From NCBI GenBank assembly GCA_036491125.1, contig DASXCO010000124.1:1-44849 (forward strand): DNA of 44,849 bases, in the 5' to 3' direction. The stretch's first letter is position 1. Every line of letters begins with the position of its first letter. The stretch comes from Acidimicrobiales bacterium. GTDB lineage: Bacteria > Actinomycetota > Acidimicrobiia > Acidimicrobiales > AC-9. The position numbers and the translations under genes were made by a program. The notes under the pieces are model-generated. The model was not told where the DNA came from, did not search any database, and worked only from the letters and a program-made list of their open reading frames with translations. Shown here in pieces: positions 23,873 to 32,878 of this stretch.

Positions 23873-24724
23873 ATGACCGATGTCCAGGTCGGGCCGTTGC
23901 TCCGGGAATGGCGCGAGCGGCGCCGTCTCAGCCAGCTGGGGCTCGCGGTCGACGCCGGGGTCTCGGCCCGCCACGTGAGCTTCGTGGAGAATGGCAGGGC
24001 GCGTCCGAGCCCGGAGATGGTGCTTCACCTGGCCGAGCGCCTCGAGGTGCCGTTGCGGGAGCGCAATCGGCTGCTGCTGTCAGCCGGGTACGCGCCGGTG
24101 TACAGCCAGCGGACCCTGGACGACGCCGAGATGCAGCCGGTGCGCGAGGCGATCGGGCTGGTGCTCGGGGGCCACGAGCCCTATCCGGCGCTGGTGGTCG
24201 ACCAGCACTGGAACATGGTCGCGGCCAACGCGGGCCTCGCCGCCCTGACCGAGGGCGTCGCCGCCGAGCTGATGGAGGAGCCGGTCAACGTCCTGCGGGT
24301 TGCCCTCCACCCGAAGGGCCTGGCCCCGCGGATCGTGAACCTGACCGAGTGGCGTACCCATCTGCTCGAGCGGCTCGACCGTCAGATCGCGGCGACCAGC
24401 GATCCCGCGCTGGTGGCGCTCCGAGACGAGCTCGCTGCCTACCCGGCTACGGACGCCAGCGGCAACGGCCACGTCGACGACGGCCCCGGAGCCGACGGTG
24501 GCGATCCTGGCGATCGGCCCGATCGTCCGAGGGTCACCGATGGGGCCCAGCTCGCCCGCGACCTCGTCGTCTGTCTCCGGCTGCGTGCGGGTGACGCTGA
24601 GCTCGCCTTCTTCAGCACCATCGCCACCTTCGGCACCGCTGTCGACGTCACCATCTCCGAGCTGGCGATCGAGTCGTTCTTTCCTGCGGACCGGGCGACG
24701 GTCGAGTACCTCCAAGGGCGATGA
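23873..24724 (+). CDS. XRE-family regulator with MmyB-like ligand-binding domain
   Basis: 283 residues. Residues about 7-70 form the helix-turn-helix (LREWRERRRLSQLGLAVDAGVSARHVSFVENGRARPS). The rest resembles the MmyB-like domain (HEPYPALVVDQHWNMVAANAGLAAL, NVLRVALHPKGLAPRIVN, FFSTIATFGTAVDVTISELAIESFFPAD), a PAS-like pocket that may bind a fatty acid or small molecule. A Gly/Asp-rich insertion (about 199-222) interrupts the domain. Such regulators usually sit beside a short-chain dehydrogenase they control; here the neighbours are a kinase and a GNAT gene, so the target is unclear. Confidence 0.87.
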   Translation: MTDVQVGPLLREWRERRRLSQLGLAVDAGVSARHVSFVENGRARPSPEMVLHLAERLEVPLRERNRLLLSAGYAPVYSQRTLDDAEMQPVREAIGLVLGGHEPYPALVVDQHWNMVAANAGLAALTEGVAAELMEEPVNVLRVALHPKGLAPRIVNLTEWRTHLLERLDRQIAATSDPALVALRDELAAYPATDASGNGHVDDGPGADGGDPGDRPDRPRVTDGAQLARDLVVCLRLRAGDAELAFFSTIATFGTAVDVTISELAIESFFPADRATVEYLQGR

Positions 24725-24743
24725 GCGGGCACCGCGCCCGCGG

Positions 24744-25274
24744 TCATGGCAGTGGTTTCTCGAAGTAGGCGACATCCCAATAGCGGCCGAACTTGCGGCC
24801 CTGCTCGGTGAAGTGGCCCACTTTGACGAAACCCAAGCGACCGTGCAGGGCCACTGACGCTTCGTTCGGCAGGGCGACGCCAGCGATGGCGCGGTGCAGA
24901 TCCTCGCCCTCGATGGCCCGAAAGAGCTCGGTGTACAAGCGGCTGCCGAGTCGCCTGCCTGTGACCTCCGGGGCCAGATAGACGGTGGTTTCGACCGAGG
25001 TCTCGTAGGCCTCCCGCGGCCGATACGGGCTTGCGCTGGCGTAACCCAGGACGTGTGCGCCGGCTACGGCCACGAGGACACGATGCCGACCGGCCTCACC
25101 GTAGTGGCGGAACCATTCGACGCGTTCGGCCATCGTCACCGGGCGGACGTCGAAGGTCACATAGGAGCGAAGGACGTAGTGGTTGTAGAGGTCGTTGAGC
25201 TGGTGGAGGTCCTCGATCGCGGCCGGCCTGATCTCCACCGGGTCCTCGTCCACGTTGGGAACATAGCGACTCAC
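24744..25274 (-). CDS. GNAT N-acetyltransferase, phosphinothricin-acetyltransferase-like
   Basis: 176 residues. Typical blocks of this group are VEIRPAAIEDLHQLNDLYNHYV, FDVRPVTMAERVEWF, ASPYRPREAYETSVETTVYL, the acetyl-CoA loop VTGRRLGSRLYTEL, and VALPNEASVALHGRLGFVKVGHF near the end. It acetylates an amino group, perhaps of an amino-acid analogue or amine; resistance to phosphinothricin cannot be assumed. GTG 25274 gives the full domain. It is convergent with the XRE regulator gene (20 bases between). Confidence 0.87.
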   Translation of the reverse strand: MSRYVPNVDEDPVEIRPAAIEDLHQLNDLYNHYVLRSYVTFDVRPVTMAERVEWFRHYGEAGRHRVLVAVAGAHVLGYASASPYRPREAYETSVETTVYLAPEVTGRRLGSRLYTELFRAIEGEDLHRAIAGVALPNEASVALHGRLGFVKVGHFTEQGRKFGRYWDVAYFEKPLP

Positions 25275-25343
25275 CCCCGCCGGAGCTCCCGTTTTTGCCC
25301 GCCCAGTGAATCCCCAGCGATGCCCCAGCGCGAGCGATCACCG

Positions 25344-25376
25344 TTGACGAAGTGTTCGAAGTTCCGAACAGGGAGG
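25344..25376 (+). promoter_or_regulatory. TTGACG box, perfect 6-6-6 palindrome and ribosome site before 25384
   Basis: TTGACG (25344-25349), a perfect inverted repeat TGTTCG-AAGTTC-CGAACA (25353-25370) and GGGAGG (25371-25376) follow one another. The palindrome could be a repressor site over the promoter, or, if transcribed, a hairpin abutting the ribosome site. No convincing -10 is visible. Confidence 0.45.
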
Positions 25377-25383
25377 TGCTCGA

Positions 25384-25725
25384 GTGAGGACAAGCCGGAC
25401 AGAGGCGAGGGTGCGCCCGGTCACGTCGCCGGTGGCAGATCCGATATGGACTGAGCTTCAAGAGGAGATCGGAGCTGTGACCATCACCGACCAACCGGGC
25501 CGACCTGCAGCGGGATCGACAGATGCTGCCGCAGACCGCACGGCCCAGGAGATGCTGGCGCGAGCCGCTGATACCGGCGTCTCCACAGTGCCGGAATCCG
25601 AGAACATGACAGAGATGATCCAGTGGGTGGTCGGCCGCCTGCGGTGGGAGCGTCAGCTGGAGTCACTCCGGGGTTCCCGATCGGCGACCACGGAGGAAGC
25701 CGACGGAGAAGTGTCCAATGGCTAG
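25384..25725 (+). CDS. Hypothetical protein upstream of PPK2
   Basis: 113 residues from GTG 25384, 7 bases after GGGAGG. Gly, Ala, Asp and Thr dominate the centre, and a helical segment with WVVGRLRWERQLESLR lies near the C-terminus. An internal GTG at 25477 (MTITDQPGRPAAG) also has GGAG-type sequence before it, so the true protein may be 82 residues. No family is recognised. It precedes the polyphosphate kinase by 164 bases and may be part of the same transcript. Confidence 0.5.
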   Translation: MRTSRTEARVRPVTSPVADPIWTELQEEIGAVTITDQPGRPAAGSTDAAADRTAQEMLARAADTGVSTVPESENMTEMIQWVVGRLRWERQLESLRGSRSATTEEADGEVSNG

Positions 25726-25889
25726 CGACCCGTCGGCGGGTTGGCCTCCGCTTGACGGGCGAGAAGCGCGCCAAGCCGCCGGGGAGCCCGGGTCTCGCCG
25801 CGGCCTGGACGGCGGCGACCACCCCCGCTGTCGGCGCTCATGTCGCGTCTGGGCGTGCGTGGCGGGCTGCGACGCGACAGTGTGGCTCC

Positions 25890-26813
25890 ATGGACGAGCG
25901 TGTTCGATTCATCAGGCAGCTCACACCACCGTTGCGGATCGCTCCCGGCGGGGCGGTCGAGCTGGGCCGCGACTTCGACCCCGCCTCCACCGACGGCTCT
26001 GTGTCCCGCTCGGACGCCGCCGGCCTGTTGGACCAGGGCGTCGAGCTGCTGAGCGAGTATCAGGACCGGCTCTTCGCCCAGGCGTCGTCCGGGGTCCTTG
26101 TGGTGCTCCAAGGGCCCGACGCCTCCGGCAAAGACAGCACCATCAAGCACGTGATGAAAGGAGTCAACCCCCAGGGGGTTGACGTCCGCAGCTTCGGCCA
26201 GCCGTCGGACGATGAGCTCCGCCACGACTTCCTGTGGCGCTGTCATCGGGTCCTGCCCGAGCGGGGCCGGATCGGCGTCTTCAACCGCTCCTACTACGAG
26301 GAGGTCCTCGTGGTGCGTGTCCATCCGGAGCTCCTCGTCCCCCAGCGCCTCCCCGAGGTCCCCGGCGACGAGAGCATCTGGACGCGGCGCTACCGGGAGA
26401 TCAACGAATGGGAGCGCTACCTCGTCGAAAACGGCACTCGGGTCGTCAAGATCTTCCTCAACCTGTCAAGGGGTGAGCAGGCCAAAAGGTTCCTCAAGCG
26501 CATCGATGACCCCCGGAAGCACTGGAAGTTCTCGCCTGCCGACCTCCGCGACCGCCGCCGCTGGGACGAGTACCAGCAGGTCTACGGCGACATGCTCAGC
26601 CACACCAGCACCGAGTGGGCTCCCTGGTACGTTGTGCCGGCCGACCGCAAATGGTTCGCCCGCCTGGCGACCGCAGCAGTGTTGACACAGACTCTGGTCG
26701 AGCTCGACCCCCAGTACCCGCAGGTGGAACCGGCCGCCCGCCAGCAGATGGGTAAGGCTCGGAGTGAGCTGATGGCCGAGGTCCGCCGCTCGAAGGCCGC
26801 TTCGAAGCACTGA
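25890..26813 (+). CDS. ppk2: PPK2-family polyphosphate kinase / polyphosphate:nucleotide phosphotransferase
   Basis: 307 residues. Walker A is LQGPDASGKDSTIKHVM, the lid region has NRSYYEEVLVVRVHPE, and DPRKHWKFSPADLRDRRRWDEY is diagnostic of the PPK2-related group. It moves phosphate between polyphosphate and a nucleoside diphosphate or monophosphate in the cytoplasm; direction and base preference cannot be read from sequence. ATG 25890 was chosen at the start of the conserved region; a weak -10-like CAGTGT is six bases upstream. It is followed only 6 bases later by the exchanger gene, so the two are almost certainly co-transcribed. Confidence 0.92.
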   Translation: MDERVRFIRQLTPPLRIAPGGAVELGRDFDPASTDGSVSRSDAAGLLDQGVELLSEYQDRLFAQASSGVLVVLQGPDASGKDSTIKHVMKGVNPQGVDVRSFGQPSDDELRHDFLWRCHRVLPERGRIGVFNRSYYEEVLVVRVHPELLVPQRLPEVPGDESIWTRRYREINEWERYLVENGTRVVKIFLNLSRGEQAKRFLKRIDDPRKHWKFSPADLRDRRRWDEYQQVYGDMLSHTSTEWAPWYVVPADRKWFARLATAAVLTQTLVELDPQYPQVEPAARQQMGKARSELMAEVRRSKAASKH

Positions 26814-26819
26814 CCCTTC

Positions 26820-27902
26820 ATGGCTGTCCAGATTGACCGCGCCCGTCCGTTGTCGGCCGGCGACCTTCGGCTGCTGACGGCCGCCGCAGCGCTCACCGTC
26901 GCCGCCGGCGTGACCCGGTTCACCGCGAGCGGGTCGGTGCTGCCCTTCGTGGTGTCCGGGCTGGCTCTCGCGGTCCTTGCTGGCCTGGTCGCGCGCAGCG
27001 TCGACCGGCTCGGTAACCGGCTCGGCCCGGGCGCCACCGGTGCACTCCAGGCTGCCCTCGGCAATCTCCCCGAGCTGTTCTTCGCCATCTTCGCCCTGCG
27101 GGCCGGCCTGGTAACGGTGGTCCAGTCCGCCCTCATCGGCTCCATCCTGGCCAACGCCCTCCTCGTGCTGGGGCTGGCTTTCATCGCGGGTGGGCTGCGA
27201 AACGGTGTCCAGCGATTTGCCGCCGAGCCGGCTCGCAACATGGTGCTCTTGCTGGCGCTGGCGGTCGCTGTTCTCGCCATCCCGACGGTCACGGCTCACC
27301 TGAACGTGCCCGCCGCCGCTCACGAGGGTGCCCTGTCGTACGTGGCGGCGGTGATCCTGCTGGTGGTCTTCGTCTTGTCCATACCTTCGTCTCTGAAGTG
27401 GCGCCGGGAGCCGGCCGCCGAAGCGGCGGGCTCGACCAGCGGATGGCCCCTCAGGCTCGCCATCGGTCTCCTGGCCGGGTCGAGCGGCGCCGCTGCCCTC
27501 GTGTCGGACTGGTTCGTCCACGCGCTGACCCCCGCCCTCGAGACGCTCAACATCTCCCAGAGCTTCGCCGGCCTGGTCATCGTGGCGATCGCCGGCAACG
27601 CCGTGGAGCACGTCGTCGGTGTCCAGCTCGCCTACCGGAACCGCGCCGACTATGCCCTGTCGGTGGTCCTTCAGAGCCCGGTGCAGATCGCGCTGGCCCT
27701 CATTCCCGTGCTCGTGCTCCTGTCCCCCGTGCTGGGGGGCGCGCAGCTGACTCTCGTGCTCCCGCTCGTCCTCGTCGTCGTACTTGCCATCACGACCGTC
27801 GTGGTCGTCATCGTCGTCTTCGACGGGAAGTCGAACTGGCTCGAGGGGGTCACCCTCGTCGGGCTGTACGGCGTGATCGCGGCGTCGTTCTGGTGGGGTT
27901 GA
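26820..27902 (+). CDS. CAX-type Ca2+(cation)/H+ antiporter
   Basis: 360 residues with about eleven hydrophobic helices in two homologous halves. The paired exchange motifs are visible as GNLPELFFAIFALRAG with SALIGSILANALLVLG in half one, and AGNAVEHVVGVQLAYRNRADYA with SVVLQSPVQIALALIP in half two; the acidic residues E and E/H in these helices bind the cation. CAX proteins expel Ca2+ or other divalent cations in exchange for protons. The linkage to PPK2 (6 bases) points to polyphosphate and cation homeostasis. The stop falls 92 bases before the tRNA-Ser gene on the other strand. Confidence 0.88.
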   Translation: MAVQIDRARPLSAGDLRLLTAAAALTVAAGVTRFTASGSVLPFVVSGLALAVLAGLVARSVDRLGNRLGPGATGALQAALGNLPELFFAIFALRAGLVTVVQSALIGSILANALLVLGLAFIAGGLRNGVQRFAAEPARNMVLLLALAVAVLAIPTVTAHLNVPAAAHEGALSYVAAVILLVVFVLSIPSSLKWRREPAAEAAGSTSGWPLRLAIGLLAGSSGAAALVSDWFVHALTPALETLNISQSFAGLVIVAIAGNAVEHVVGVQLAYRNRADYALSVVLQSPVQIALALIPVLVLLSPVLGGAQLTLVLPLVLVVVLAITTVVVVIVVFDGKSNWLEGVTLVGLYGVIAASFWWG

Positions 27903-27994
27903 GTGAGCGCTCGATCAGGGTCGATGTTGGGAAGGCCGGGGGACGGCTTCCTGACCCCGCCGAGCTCCCCGGTCAGGAAACCCATCCCACGAGC

Positions 27995-28079
27995 GGAGGG
28001 AGTGGGATTCGAACCCACGGTGCCACGAGGACACAACGGTTTTCGAGACCGTCCGATTCGGCCGCTCTCGCATCCCTCC
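27995..28079 (-). tRNA. tRNA-Ser (anticodon CGA)
   Basis: 85 bases. The acceptor stem GGAGGGA pairs with TCCCTCC, the anticodon stem ACGGT/ACCGT encloses CTCGAAA (anticodon CGA), a long variable arm marks a class II tRNA, and the T-loop GTTCGAATC is intact. CCA is not encoded. It lies 10 bases downstream of tadA on the same strand. Confidence 0.95.
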
Positions 28080-28089
28080 GAGCCTGAGG

Positions 28090-28590
28090 TTAGCGATTCC
28101 GCCGATCGGCGAAGAACGACGTCAGCAGGCCTGTGCTCTCTTCGGACCGGACGCCGGGCACCACCTCGACCTCGTGGTTGAGCCGCGGATCGACGCACAG
28201 GTTGTAGAGAGACCCGCAGGCCCCGGCCTTGGGGTCAGCGGCGCCGAAGACAAGTCGGGCGAGGCGCGCCGCCACCAGGGCCCCCGCGCACATGGGGCAG
28301 GGCTCGAGGCTCACCACCAGGCTCACGGAATCGAGGCGCCACGTGCCCCGGACCCTCGCCGCATCCTGCAGGGCGAGGATCTCGGCATGGGCGGTGGGGT
28401 CTCCCCGGAGCTCCCGCTCGTTGTGCCGGCTACTCAGTACCTGCCCGGCCTCGACGGCCACCGCCCCCACGGGGACGTCGCCGTGGGAGAGGGCGCTGCG
28501 GGCTTCGGCCAGGGCCAGCGCCATGGCCTCCTCGTCTGCCGCCCGGCCCGGGGGGGCGTGCAGCCGGGCGGGGGGGAATGCGCTGGTCAC
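28090..28590 (-). CDS. tadA: tRNA-specific adenosine deaminase
   Basis: 166 residues. Zinc and catalytic motifs TAHAEILALQDAA (HAE) and LEPCPMCAGALVAARL (PCxxC) are complete, and FGAADPKAGACGSLYNL is typical of TadA. It converts adenosine 34 to inosine in tRNA-Arg(ACG). GTG 28590 was chosen because TACCGT is 7 bases upstream, the same layout as at other genes here; GTG 28611, behind GGGAGGAG, would add seven residues and is a real alternative. It is followed by tRNA-Ser(CGA), possibly in the same transcript. Confidence 0.93.
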   Translation of the reverse strand: MTSAFPPARLHAPPGRAADEEAMALALAEARSALSHGDVPVGAVAVEAGQVLSSRHNERELRGDPTAHAEILALQDAARVRGTWRLDSVSLVVSLEPCPMCAGALVAARLARLVFGAADPKAGACGSLYNLCVDPRLNHEVEVVPGVRSEESTGLLTSFFADRRNR

Positions 28591-28597
28591 GGCGGCC

Positions 28598-28603
28598 ACG
28601 GTA
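28598..28603 (-). promoter_or_regulatory. Leaderless -10 element (TACCGT) of tadA
   Basis: TACCGT on the minus strand lies 7 bases before GTG 28590. It competes with a ribosome-site reading that would start at 28611. Confidence 0.35.
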
Positions 28604-28813
28604 CCGGGCACCTCGGACTCCTCCCTCACCTGGGGGGTGTCACTCCGGAAGGAATCGCCGCCTGACCGTCGAACTCATGAGCCACGTGTGAGTGCCCACC
28701 CCGGTCGGGGCGGGCTGAGCTGTTCGGGCGGTGCTGGGGCCGTCCGGCCGGTGTGATACGGCGTTCTCGACGCTGCCACGCGCGCGCCGGTGCACCCTCA
28801 TGGCTGCCTGGGC

Positions 28814-28897
28814 GGAGGGGATGGGATTCGAACCCACGGTCGGTTGCCCGACACACGATTTCCAGTCGTGCCGATTCGGCCGCTCTCGCACCCCTCC
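28814..28897 (-). tRNA. tRNA-Ser (anticodon GGA)
   Basis: 84 bases. Acceptor stem GGAGGGG/CCCCTCC, anticodon stem CACGA/TCGTG around CTGGAAA (anticodon GGA), long variable arm and T-loop GTTCGAATC. CCA is not encoded. It resembles the neighbouring tRNA-Ser(CGA) in the D and T arms, as expected for serine isoacceptors. Confidence 0.95.
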
Positions 28898-28936
28898 GGG
28901 CGTCAGGGTATCTTCGGCCTGCGAGGTGGTCGTTCC

Positions 28937-29046
28937 GTGCGGCGGCCGGGTCCTGCGCAACGGGATCCTGTGAACCGAGTCAGGGCCGGAAGGCAGCAGC
29001 TCTCAGCGGGCCCTCTCGTGTGCCGTAGTCAGCCTGGCTGCCGCAC
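28937..29046 (+). ncRNA. ffs: Bacterial small signal recognition particle RNA (4.5S type)
   Basis: The conserved SRP domain IV is clear: TCAGGGCCGGAAGGCAGCAG at 28980-28999 (GGAA tetraloop and internal loop), with AGTCAGCCTGGC on the returning strand. Ends were set by pairing GTGCGGCGGCCGGG (from 28937) with CCTGGCTGCCGCAC (to 29046), allowing G-U pairs. It binds Ffh for co-translational targeting of membrane proteins. It lies just before dnaX on the same strand, a placement I recall from other actinobacteria. The ends are accurate to a few bases only. Confidence 0.88.
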
Positions 29047-29125
29047 CGAGCGACCGCCCGTTCTCTACCGGGTGTGCGGCGACCCAGAACCGGCGAGAAC
29101 CGGAGGGGATGGCACGCCTCGCCGG

Positions 29126-29131
29126 TAGTCT
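29126..29131 (+). promoter_or_regulatory. Leaderless -10 element (TAGTCT) of dnaX
   Basis: TAGTCT lies 8 bases before GTG 29140. Confidence 0.5.
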
Positions 29132-29139
29132 GGGCGGCC

Positions 29140-30942
29140 GTGGCCGACCAGTCCTATCAGTCTCTCTACCGTCGCTACCGCCCCCAGCGCTTCAGCGAGG
29201 TGAAGGGCCAGGACCACGTCACGCTCGCTCTTCGCAACGCGGCGCGCGACAACCGGGTAGCCCACGCCTACCTGTTCAGCGGGCCGCGCGGCACCGGTAA
29301 GACCTCGACGGCGCGCATCCTGGCCAAGGTGCTCAACTGCCCCAACCAGCGCGACGGCGAGCCCTGCGGGACCTGCGACTCGTGCGTGCAGGTCGCCCTC
29401 GGTGCGTCGTTCGACGTCCACGAGCTCGACGCGGCGTCGAACAACGGTGTCGAGGCCATGCGGGACCTCGTCGCCCGGGCTGCGTTGGGGACCCCAGGTC
29501 GCTGGAAGGTCTACATCGTCGACGAGGTCCACATGCTGTCGACGGCGGCCTCGAACGCCCTGCTCAAGACCCTCGAGGAGCCCCCGGCTCACGTGGTCTT
29601 CGTGCTGGCCACGACGGACCCGCAGCGGGTGCTGCCGACCATCCGCAGCCGCACCCAGCACTTCGAGTTCCGTCTGCTGAGCGGTGCCGCCCTGGCCGAC
29701 CTCGTTCGTCACGTCCAGGACGACGCCGGTCTCGAACTGCCCTCGGAGGCCGTCGACCTCGCCGTCCGGCGCGGCAACGGGTCGGCTCGCGACGCCCTCT
29801 CGGTGCTCGATCAGATCTCCGCCGCCGGTGCTGTCGAGGACGGCGTTGCCGTGCTCGACGAGCTGGTCCAGGCCATCACCGAGCGTGACGCGGGGCGGGC
29901 CCTCGTGGCCGTGGCCGAGGCCTGCGCGGCCGGTTGGGATGCCCAGCGGCTGGCCGCCGAGCTCGTCGAGCACCTGCGGTGGGGCTTCCTGTCCACCATG
30001 GCTCCGAAGCTCGTTCCGCTCACCGACGAGGCTCGCCAGCGGGTCGACGAGCAGGCCAGGCAGCTGGGTCCCGCGGCCCTCGTGCGGGGCGTCGAGGTGG
30101 TCGGCCAGGCGCTGGTGGACATGCGCGACGCCCTCGACCCGCGCGCCACCCTCGAGGTCGCCCTGGTGCGCCTCGCCCGTCCGGACGCCGATCACTCGCC
30201 ACAGGCGCTCCTCGAGCGGATCGAGGGTCTGGAACGTCGCCTGTCGAGCAGCGGGCCGGCGGCACCACCGGCAGGTGGCGCCGCCCCGGCAGCGCCACCC
30301 CAGCAGCCCCAGCCGGAGCCGTCCGGGTCAGGGGTGCCGCCTGGCGCCCAGCGGGGCGACCCCGGTGCCAAGGCAGCGCTCGGGGCGATGCGCCGGCAGG
30401 CTCGGTCGACTGTCGACCCGACTCCCGACCCGGCAGGGGGCCCGACCACGACCCCGGCCGCTCCTGGGGCCCACCAGCCCGCGCCGGCGCCCGACCCGGG
30501 CCCCGGCGCCACCCAGCCCGACCGCGACGAGCTGGTGAAGGCCTGGGGAGACTCGGTGCTGTCCGGCCTCAAGGGCCGGGCCCGCGCCCGGTTTCGGGCG
30601 GGACGGTTCGTCGCCACCCAGGACGGAGTGGCCACCTTCGCCCTCCCCGACGAGATCCATCGGTCGTACAGCGAGGAGTGCCGGATAGATGTCGAGGCGG
30701 CGCTCAGGGCCCATTTCGGGGTGCCGATCAGGCTCCGGCTGGTGGTGGACGACGAATCGCCGTCGGTCCCCGCTTCCCAGACCGTGACCCAGCAGACCGT
30801 CGCCGACGACCCCCCCGATCCGGACGAGCTCACCGACGCTCCGCCGGGGTCGACATCTGTGGAAGCCCGCCTGTTGCAGACCTTCCCGGGCGCCCGGGAG
30901 GTGCCGGGGATGACGGCGGCACCGCCCGGTCCGGACAGGTGA
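29140..30942 (+). CDS. dnaX: DNA polymerase III subunit gamma/tau
   Basis: 600 residues. N-terminal AAA+ clamp-loader ATPase: [19 protein letters not shown], Walker [19 protein letters not shown], four-Cys zinc module (LNCPNQ, CGTCDSC), Walker [12 protein letters not shown], sensor 1 [18 protein letters not shown]. Domain III runs to about residue 370, followed by a long Pro/Ala/Gly-rich linker (about 385-470) and a C-terminal tau-like domain ([22 protein letters not shown]). It loads the beta clamp at the replication fork. The start is GTG 29140, backed by the -10 element. recR follows 52 bases later. Confidence 0.96.
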   Translation: MADQSYQSLYRRYRPQRFSEVKGQDHVTLALRNAARDNRVAHAYLFSGPRGTGKTSTARILAKVLNCPNQRDGEPCGTCDSCVQVALGASFDVHELDAASNNGVEAMRDLVARAALGTPGRWKVYIVDEVHMLSTAASNALLKTLEEPPAHVVFVLATTDPQRVLPTIRSRTQHFEFRLLSGAALADLVRHVQDDAGLELPSEAVDLAVRRGNGSARDALSVLDQISAAGAVEDGVAVLDELVQAITERDAGRALVAVAEACAAGWDAQRLAAELVEHLRWGFLSTMAPKLVPLTDEARQRVDEQARQLGPAALVRGVEVVGQALVDMRDALDPRATLEVALVRLARPDADHSPQALLERIEGLERRLSSSGPAAPPAGGAAPAAPPQQPQPEPSGSGVPPGAQRGDPGAKAALGAMRRQARSTVDPTPDPAGGPTTTPAAPGAHQPAPAPDPGPGATQPDRDELVKAWGDSVLSGLKGRARARFRAGRFVATQDGVATFALPDEIHRSYSEECRIDVEAALRAHFGVPIRLRLVVDDESPSVPASQTVTQQTVADDPPDPDELTDAPPGSTSVEARLLQTFPGAREVPGMTAAPPGPDR

Positions 30943-30994
30943 CGGGCAGCCGAGGCAGCCAGGCCACTCAGGACACCCAGGACCACCACCCGCT

Positions 30995-31594
30995 GTGTAC
31001 GCCGGCCCCGTCCAGGACCTGATCGACGAGCTGGGTCGACTCCCCGGCGTCGGACCCAAGTCTGCTCAGCGCATCGCCTTCCACCTGCTCAAGGTGGACA
31101 AGGAGGAGGCATTCCGCCTCGCCCGAGCCGTCTCCGAGGTCAAGGAGCGCACCTCGCTGTGCACCCGTTGCTTCAACGTGGCCGAGGCGGAGCTCTGCGC
31201 CCTCTGCACCGACCCCCGCCGAGATGCGACGGTCGTGTGCGTGGTGGAGGATCCGAGAGACATCGTCGCCGTGGAGAAGACGGGCGAGTTCCGGGGCCGC
31301 TACCACGTCCTCCAGGGCGCCATCAACCCGATCGAAGGGATCGGGCCCGACCAGCTGCGCGTCCGGGAGCTGCTGGCGAGGATCGAGCCGGAGGGCATCG
31401 CCGAGGCCATCCTCTGCACCAATCCCAACCTCGAGGGCGAGGCCACCGCCATGTACCTGGCCAAGCTGCTCCACCCCCTCGGCATACGGGTGACGCGGAT
31501 CGCCAGTGGCCTCCCGGTGGGAGGCGATCTCGAGTACGCCGACGAGCTGACCCTCGGGCGGGCCCTGGAAGGTCGCCGCGAGGTCGAGGCCTGA
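30995..31594 (+). CDS. recR: Recombination protein RecR
   Basis: 199 residues, normal length. Helix-hairpin-helix [20 protein letters not shown], zinc finger [16 protein letters not shown], Toprim region [20 protein letters not shown] and the Walker-like C-terminus [18 protein letters not shown] are all present. It acts with RecO and RecF to load RecA at gaps. The start is GTG 30995. It follows dnaX directly: the ybaB/ebfC gene that usually lies between dnaX and recR is missing here. Confidence 0.96.
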   Translation: MYAGPVQDLIDELGRLPGVGPKSAQRIAFHLLKVDKEEAFRLARAVSEVKERTSLCTRCFNVAEAELCALCTDPRRDATVVCVVEDPRDIVAVEKTGEFRGRYHVLQGAINPIEGIGPDQLRVRELLARIEPEGIAEAILCTNPNLEGEATAMYLAKLLHPLGIRVTRIASGLPVGGDLEYADELTLGRALEGRREVEA

Positions 31595-31619
31595 TCGGCG
31601 CCGGCCTCGGGCGCCAGGC

Positions 31620-32807
31620 TCAGCTGGCGGAGGCCTGAACCAGCAGGGCGTCACCCTGGCCGCCGCCCCCGCACAAGGCGGCGGCGCCGAGCCCACCACC
31701 CCGACGGCCCAGCTCGGTCAGCAGCGTCAGGGCCAGGCGGGTCCCCGACATCCCGATGGGGTGGCCGAGAGCGATGGCGCCGCCGTTGACGTTGGTCACC
31801 TCGTCGGTGATGCCCAGGTCGTCCATCGACGCCAGACCAACTGCAGCGAAGGCCTCGTTGAACTCGAACACGTCCACGTCGCTGACCTGGCGCCCCGCCC
31901 GGTCCAGCGCCTGGCGAGTCGCCCGGGAGGGCTGGGTCAACAGCGACGGATCGGGTCCGGCCACCATGCCGTAGCTCACGATCTCGCCCAGCGGGCGCAC
32001 ACCGAGCTCGTCGGCCTTGGCCCGAGAGGTCACCACCACAGCAGCCCCGCCGTCGGAGATCTGGCTGGCGTTCCCGGCCGTGATCGTGCCGTCGCCCTCG
32101 AAGGCGGGGCGCAGCTTGCCGAGCGACTCGGTCGTCGTGCCCGGGCGCACACCCTCGTCGGTGTCGATCACGACGGGGTCGCCCTTGCGCTGGGGCACCG
32201 ACACGGCGACGATCTCGTCGGCGAACCGACCGTCCTTGATGGCTGCCGCAGCCCGCTCGTGTGATGCGGCGGCGAAGGCGTCCTGCCGATCGCGGGCAAT
32301 GCTGGCGGCCTTGCTGTAGCGCTCGGTCGCCGCTCCCATGGCGCACACATCGAAGGCACAGAACAGCCCGTCGAACATCATCGAGTCAACGAGTGTGGCG
32401 TCTCCCATGCGGTAGCCGGCACGGGCCTCGGGCAGCAGGTAGGGCGCCTTGGTCATCGACTCCATGCCTCCGGCCACGACGATCTCGGCGTCGCCGGCGG
32501 CGATCATCTGGTCGGCGAGGTAGATGGAGTTGAGCCCGGAGAGACAGACCTTGTTCACCGTCATGGCCGGCACGGTCATCGGGATCCCCGCCTTCACTGC
32601 CGCCTGCCGGGCTGTGATCTGGCCCTGGCCCGCCTGCAGGACCTGCCCCATCAGGACGTACTCCACCTGGTCGGGTGCCACGCCCGCCCGCTCGAGGGCG
32701 GCGGCGATGGCAAACCCGCCCAGGTCCATGGCGCTGAAGCCGGTCAGCGCACCCGAAAGGCGACCAATCGGTGTGCGGGCACCAGCAACGATTACGGAAC
32801 CAGGCAT
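31620..32807 (-). CDS. Acetyl-CoA C-acetyltransferase (thiolase)
   Basis: 395 residues. The acyl-carrying Cys 88 is in [12 protein letters not shown], the His motif in [17 protein letters not shown], and the proton-transfer Cys in [14 protein letters not shown], all intact. It condenses two acetyl-CoA to acetoacetyl-CoA or runs the reverse reaction in fatty-acid breakdown. ATG 32807 has GGGAGGT 8 bases upstream. It is divergent from the crotonyl-CoA carboxylase/reductase gene across 71 bases, placing it at the entry of the ethylmalonyl-CoA route. Confidence 0.93.
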   Translation of the reverse strand: MPGSVIVAGARTPIGRLSGALTGFSAMDLGGFAIAAALERAGVAPDQVEYVLMGQVLQAGQGQITARQAAVKAGIPMTVPAMTVNKVCLSGLNSIYLADQMIAAGDAEIVVAGGMESMTKAPYLLPEARAGYRMGDATLVDSMMFDGLFCAFDVCAMGAATERYSKAASIARDRQDAFAAASHERAAAAIKDGRFADEIVAVSVPQRKGDPVVIDTDEGVRPGTTTESLGKLRPAFEGDGTITAGNASQISDGGAAVVVTSRAKADELGVRPLGEIVSYGMVAGPDPSLLTQPSRATRQALDRAGRQVSDVDVFEFNEAFAAVGLASMDDLGITDEVTNVNGGAIALGHPIGMSGTRLALTLLTELGRRGGGLGAAALCGGGGQGDALLVQASAS

Positions 32808-32864
32808 CTAGATGACCTCCCAGGCCGCTTCCGCGCCACAGTGTAGGGCGTCGCTACCGGGGAG

Positions 32865-32870
32865 TAAGTT
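32865..32870 (+). promoter_or_regulatory. Leaderless -10 element (TAAGTT) of ccr
   Basis: TAAGTT lies 8 bases before ATG 32879. The divergent thiolase transcript should begin in the same 71-base gap. Confidence 0.5.
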
Positions 32871-32878
32871 GGGCACCC

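Noticed and set aside
25353-25370. LexA (SOS) box
   Set aside because: The palindrome has GTTC-type left and GAAC-type right arms, the reverse of the actinobacterial LexA order GAAC-n4-GTTC.
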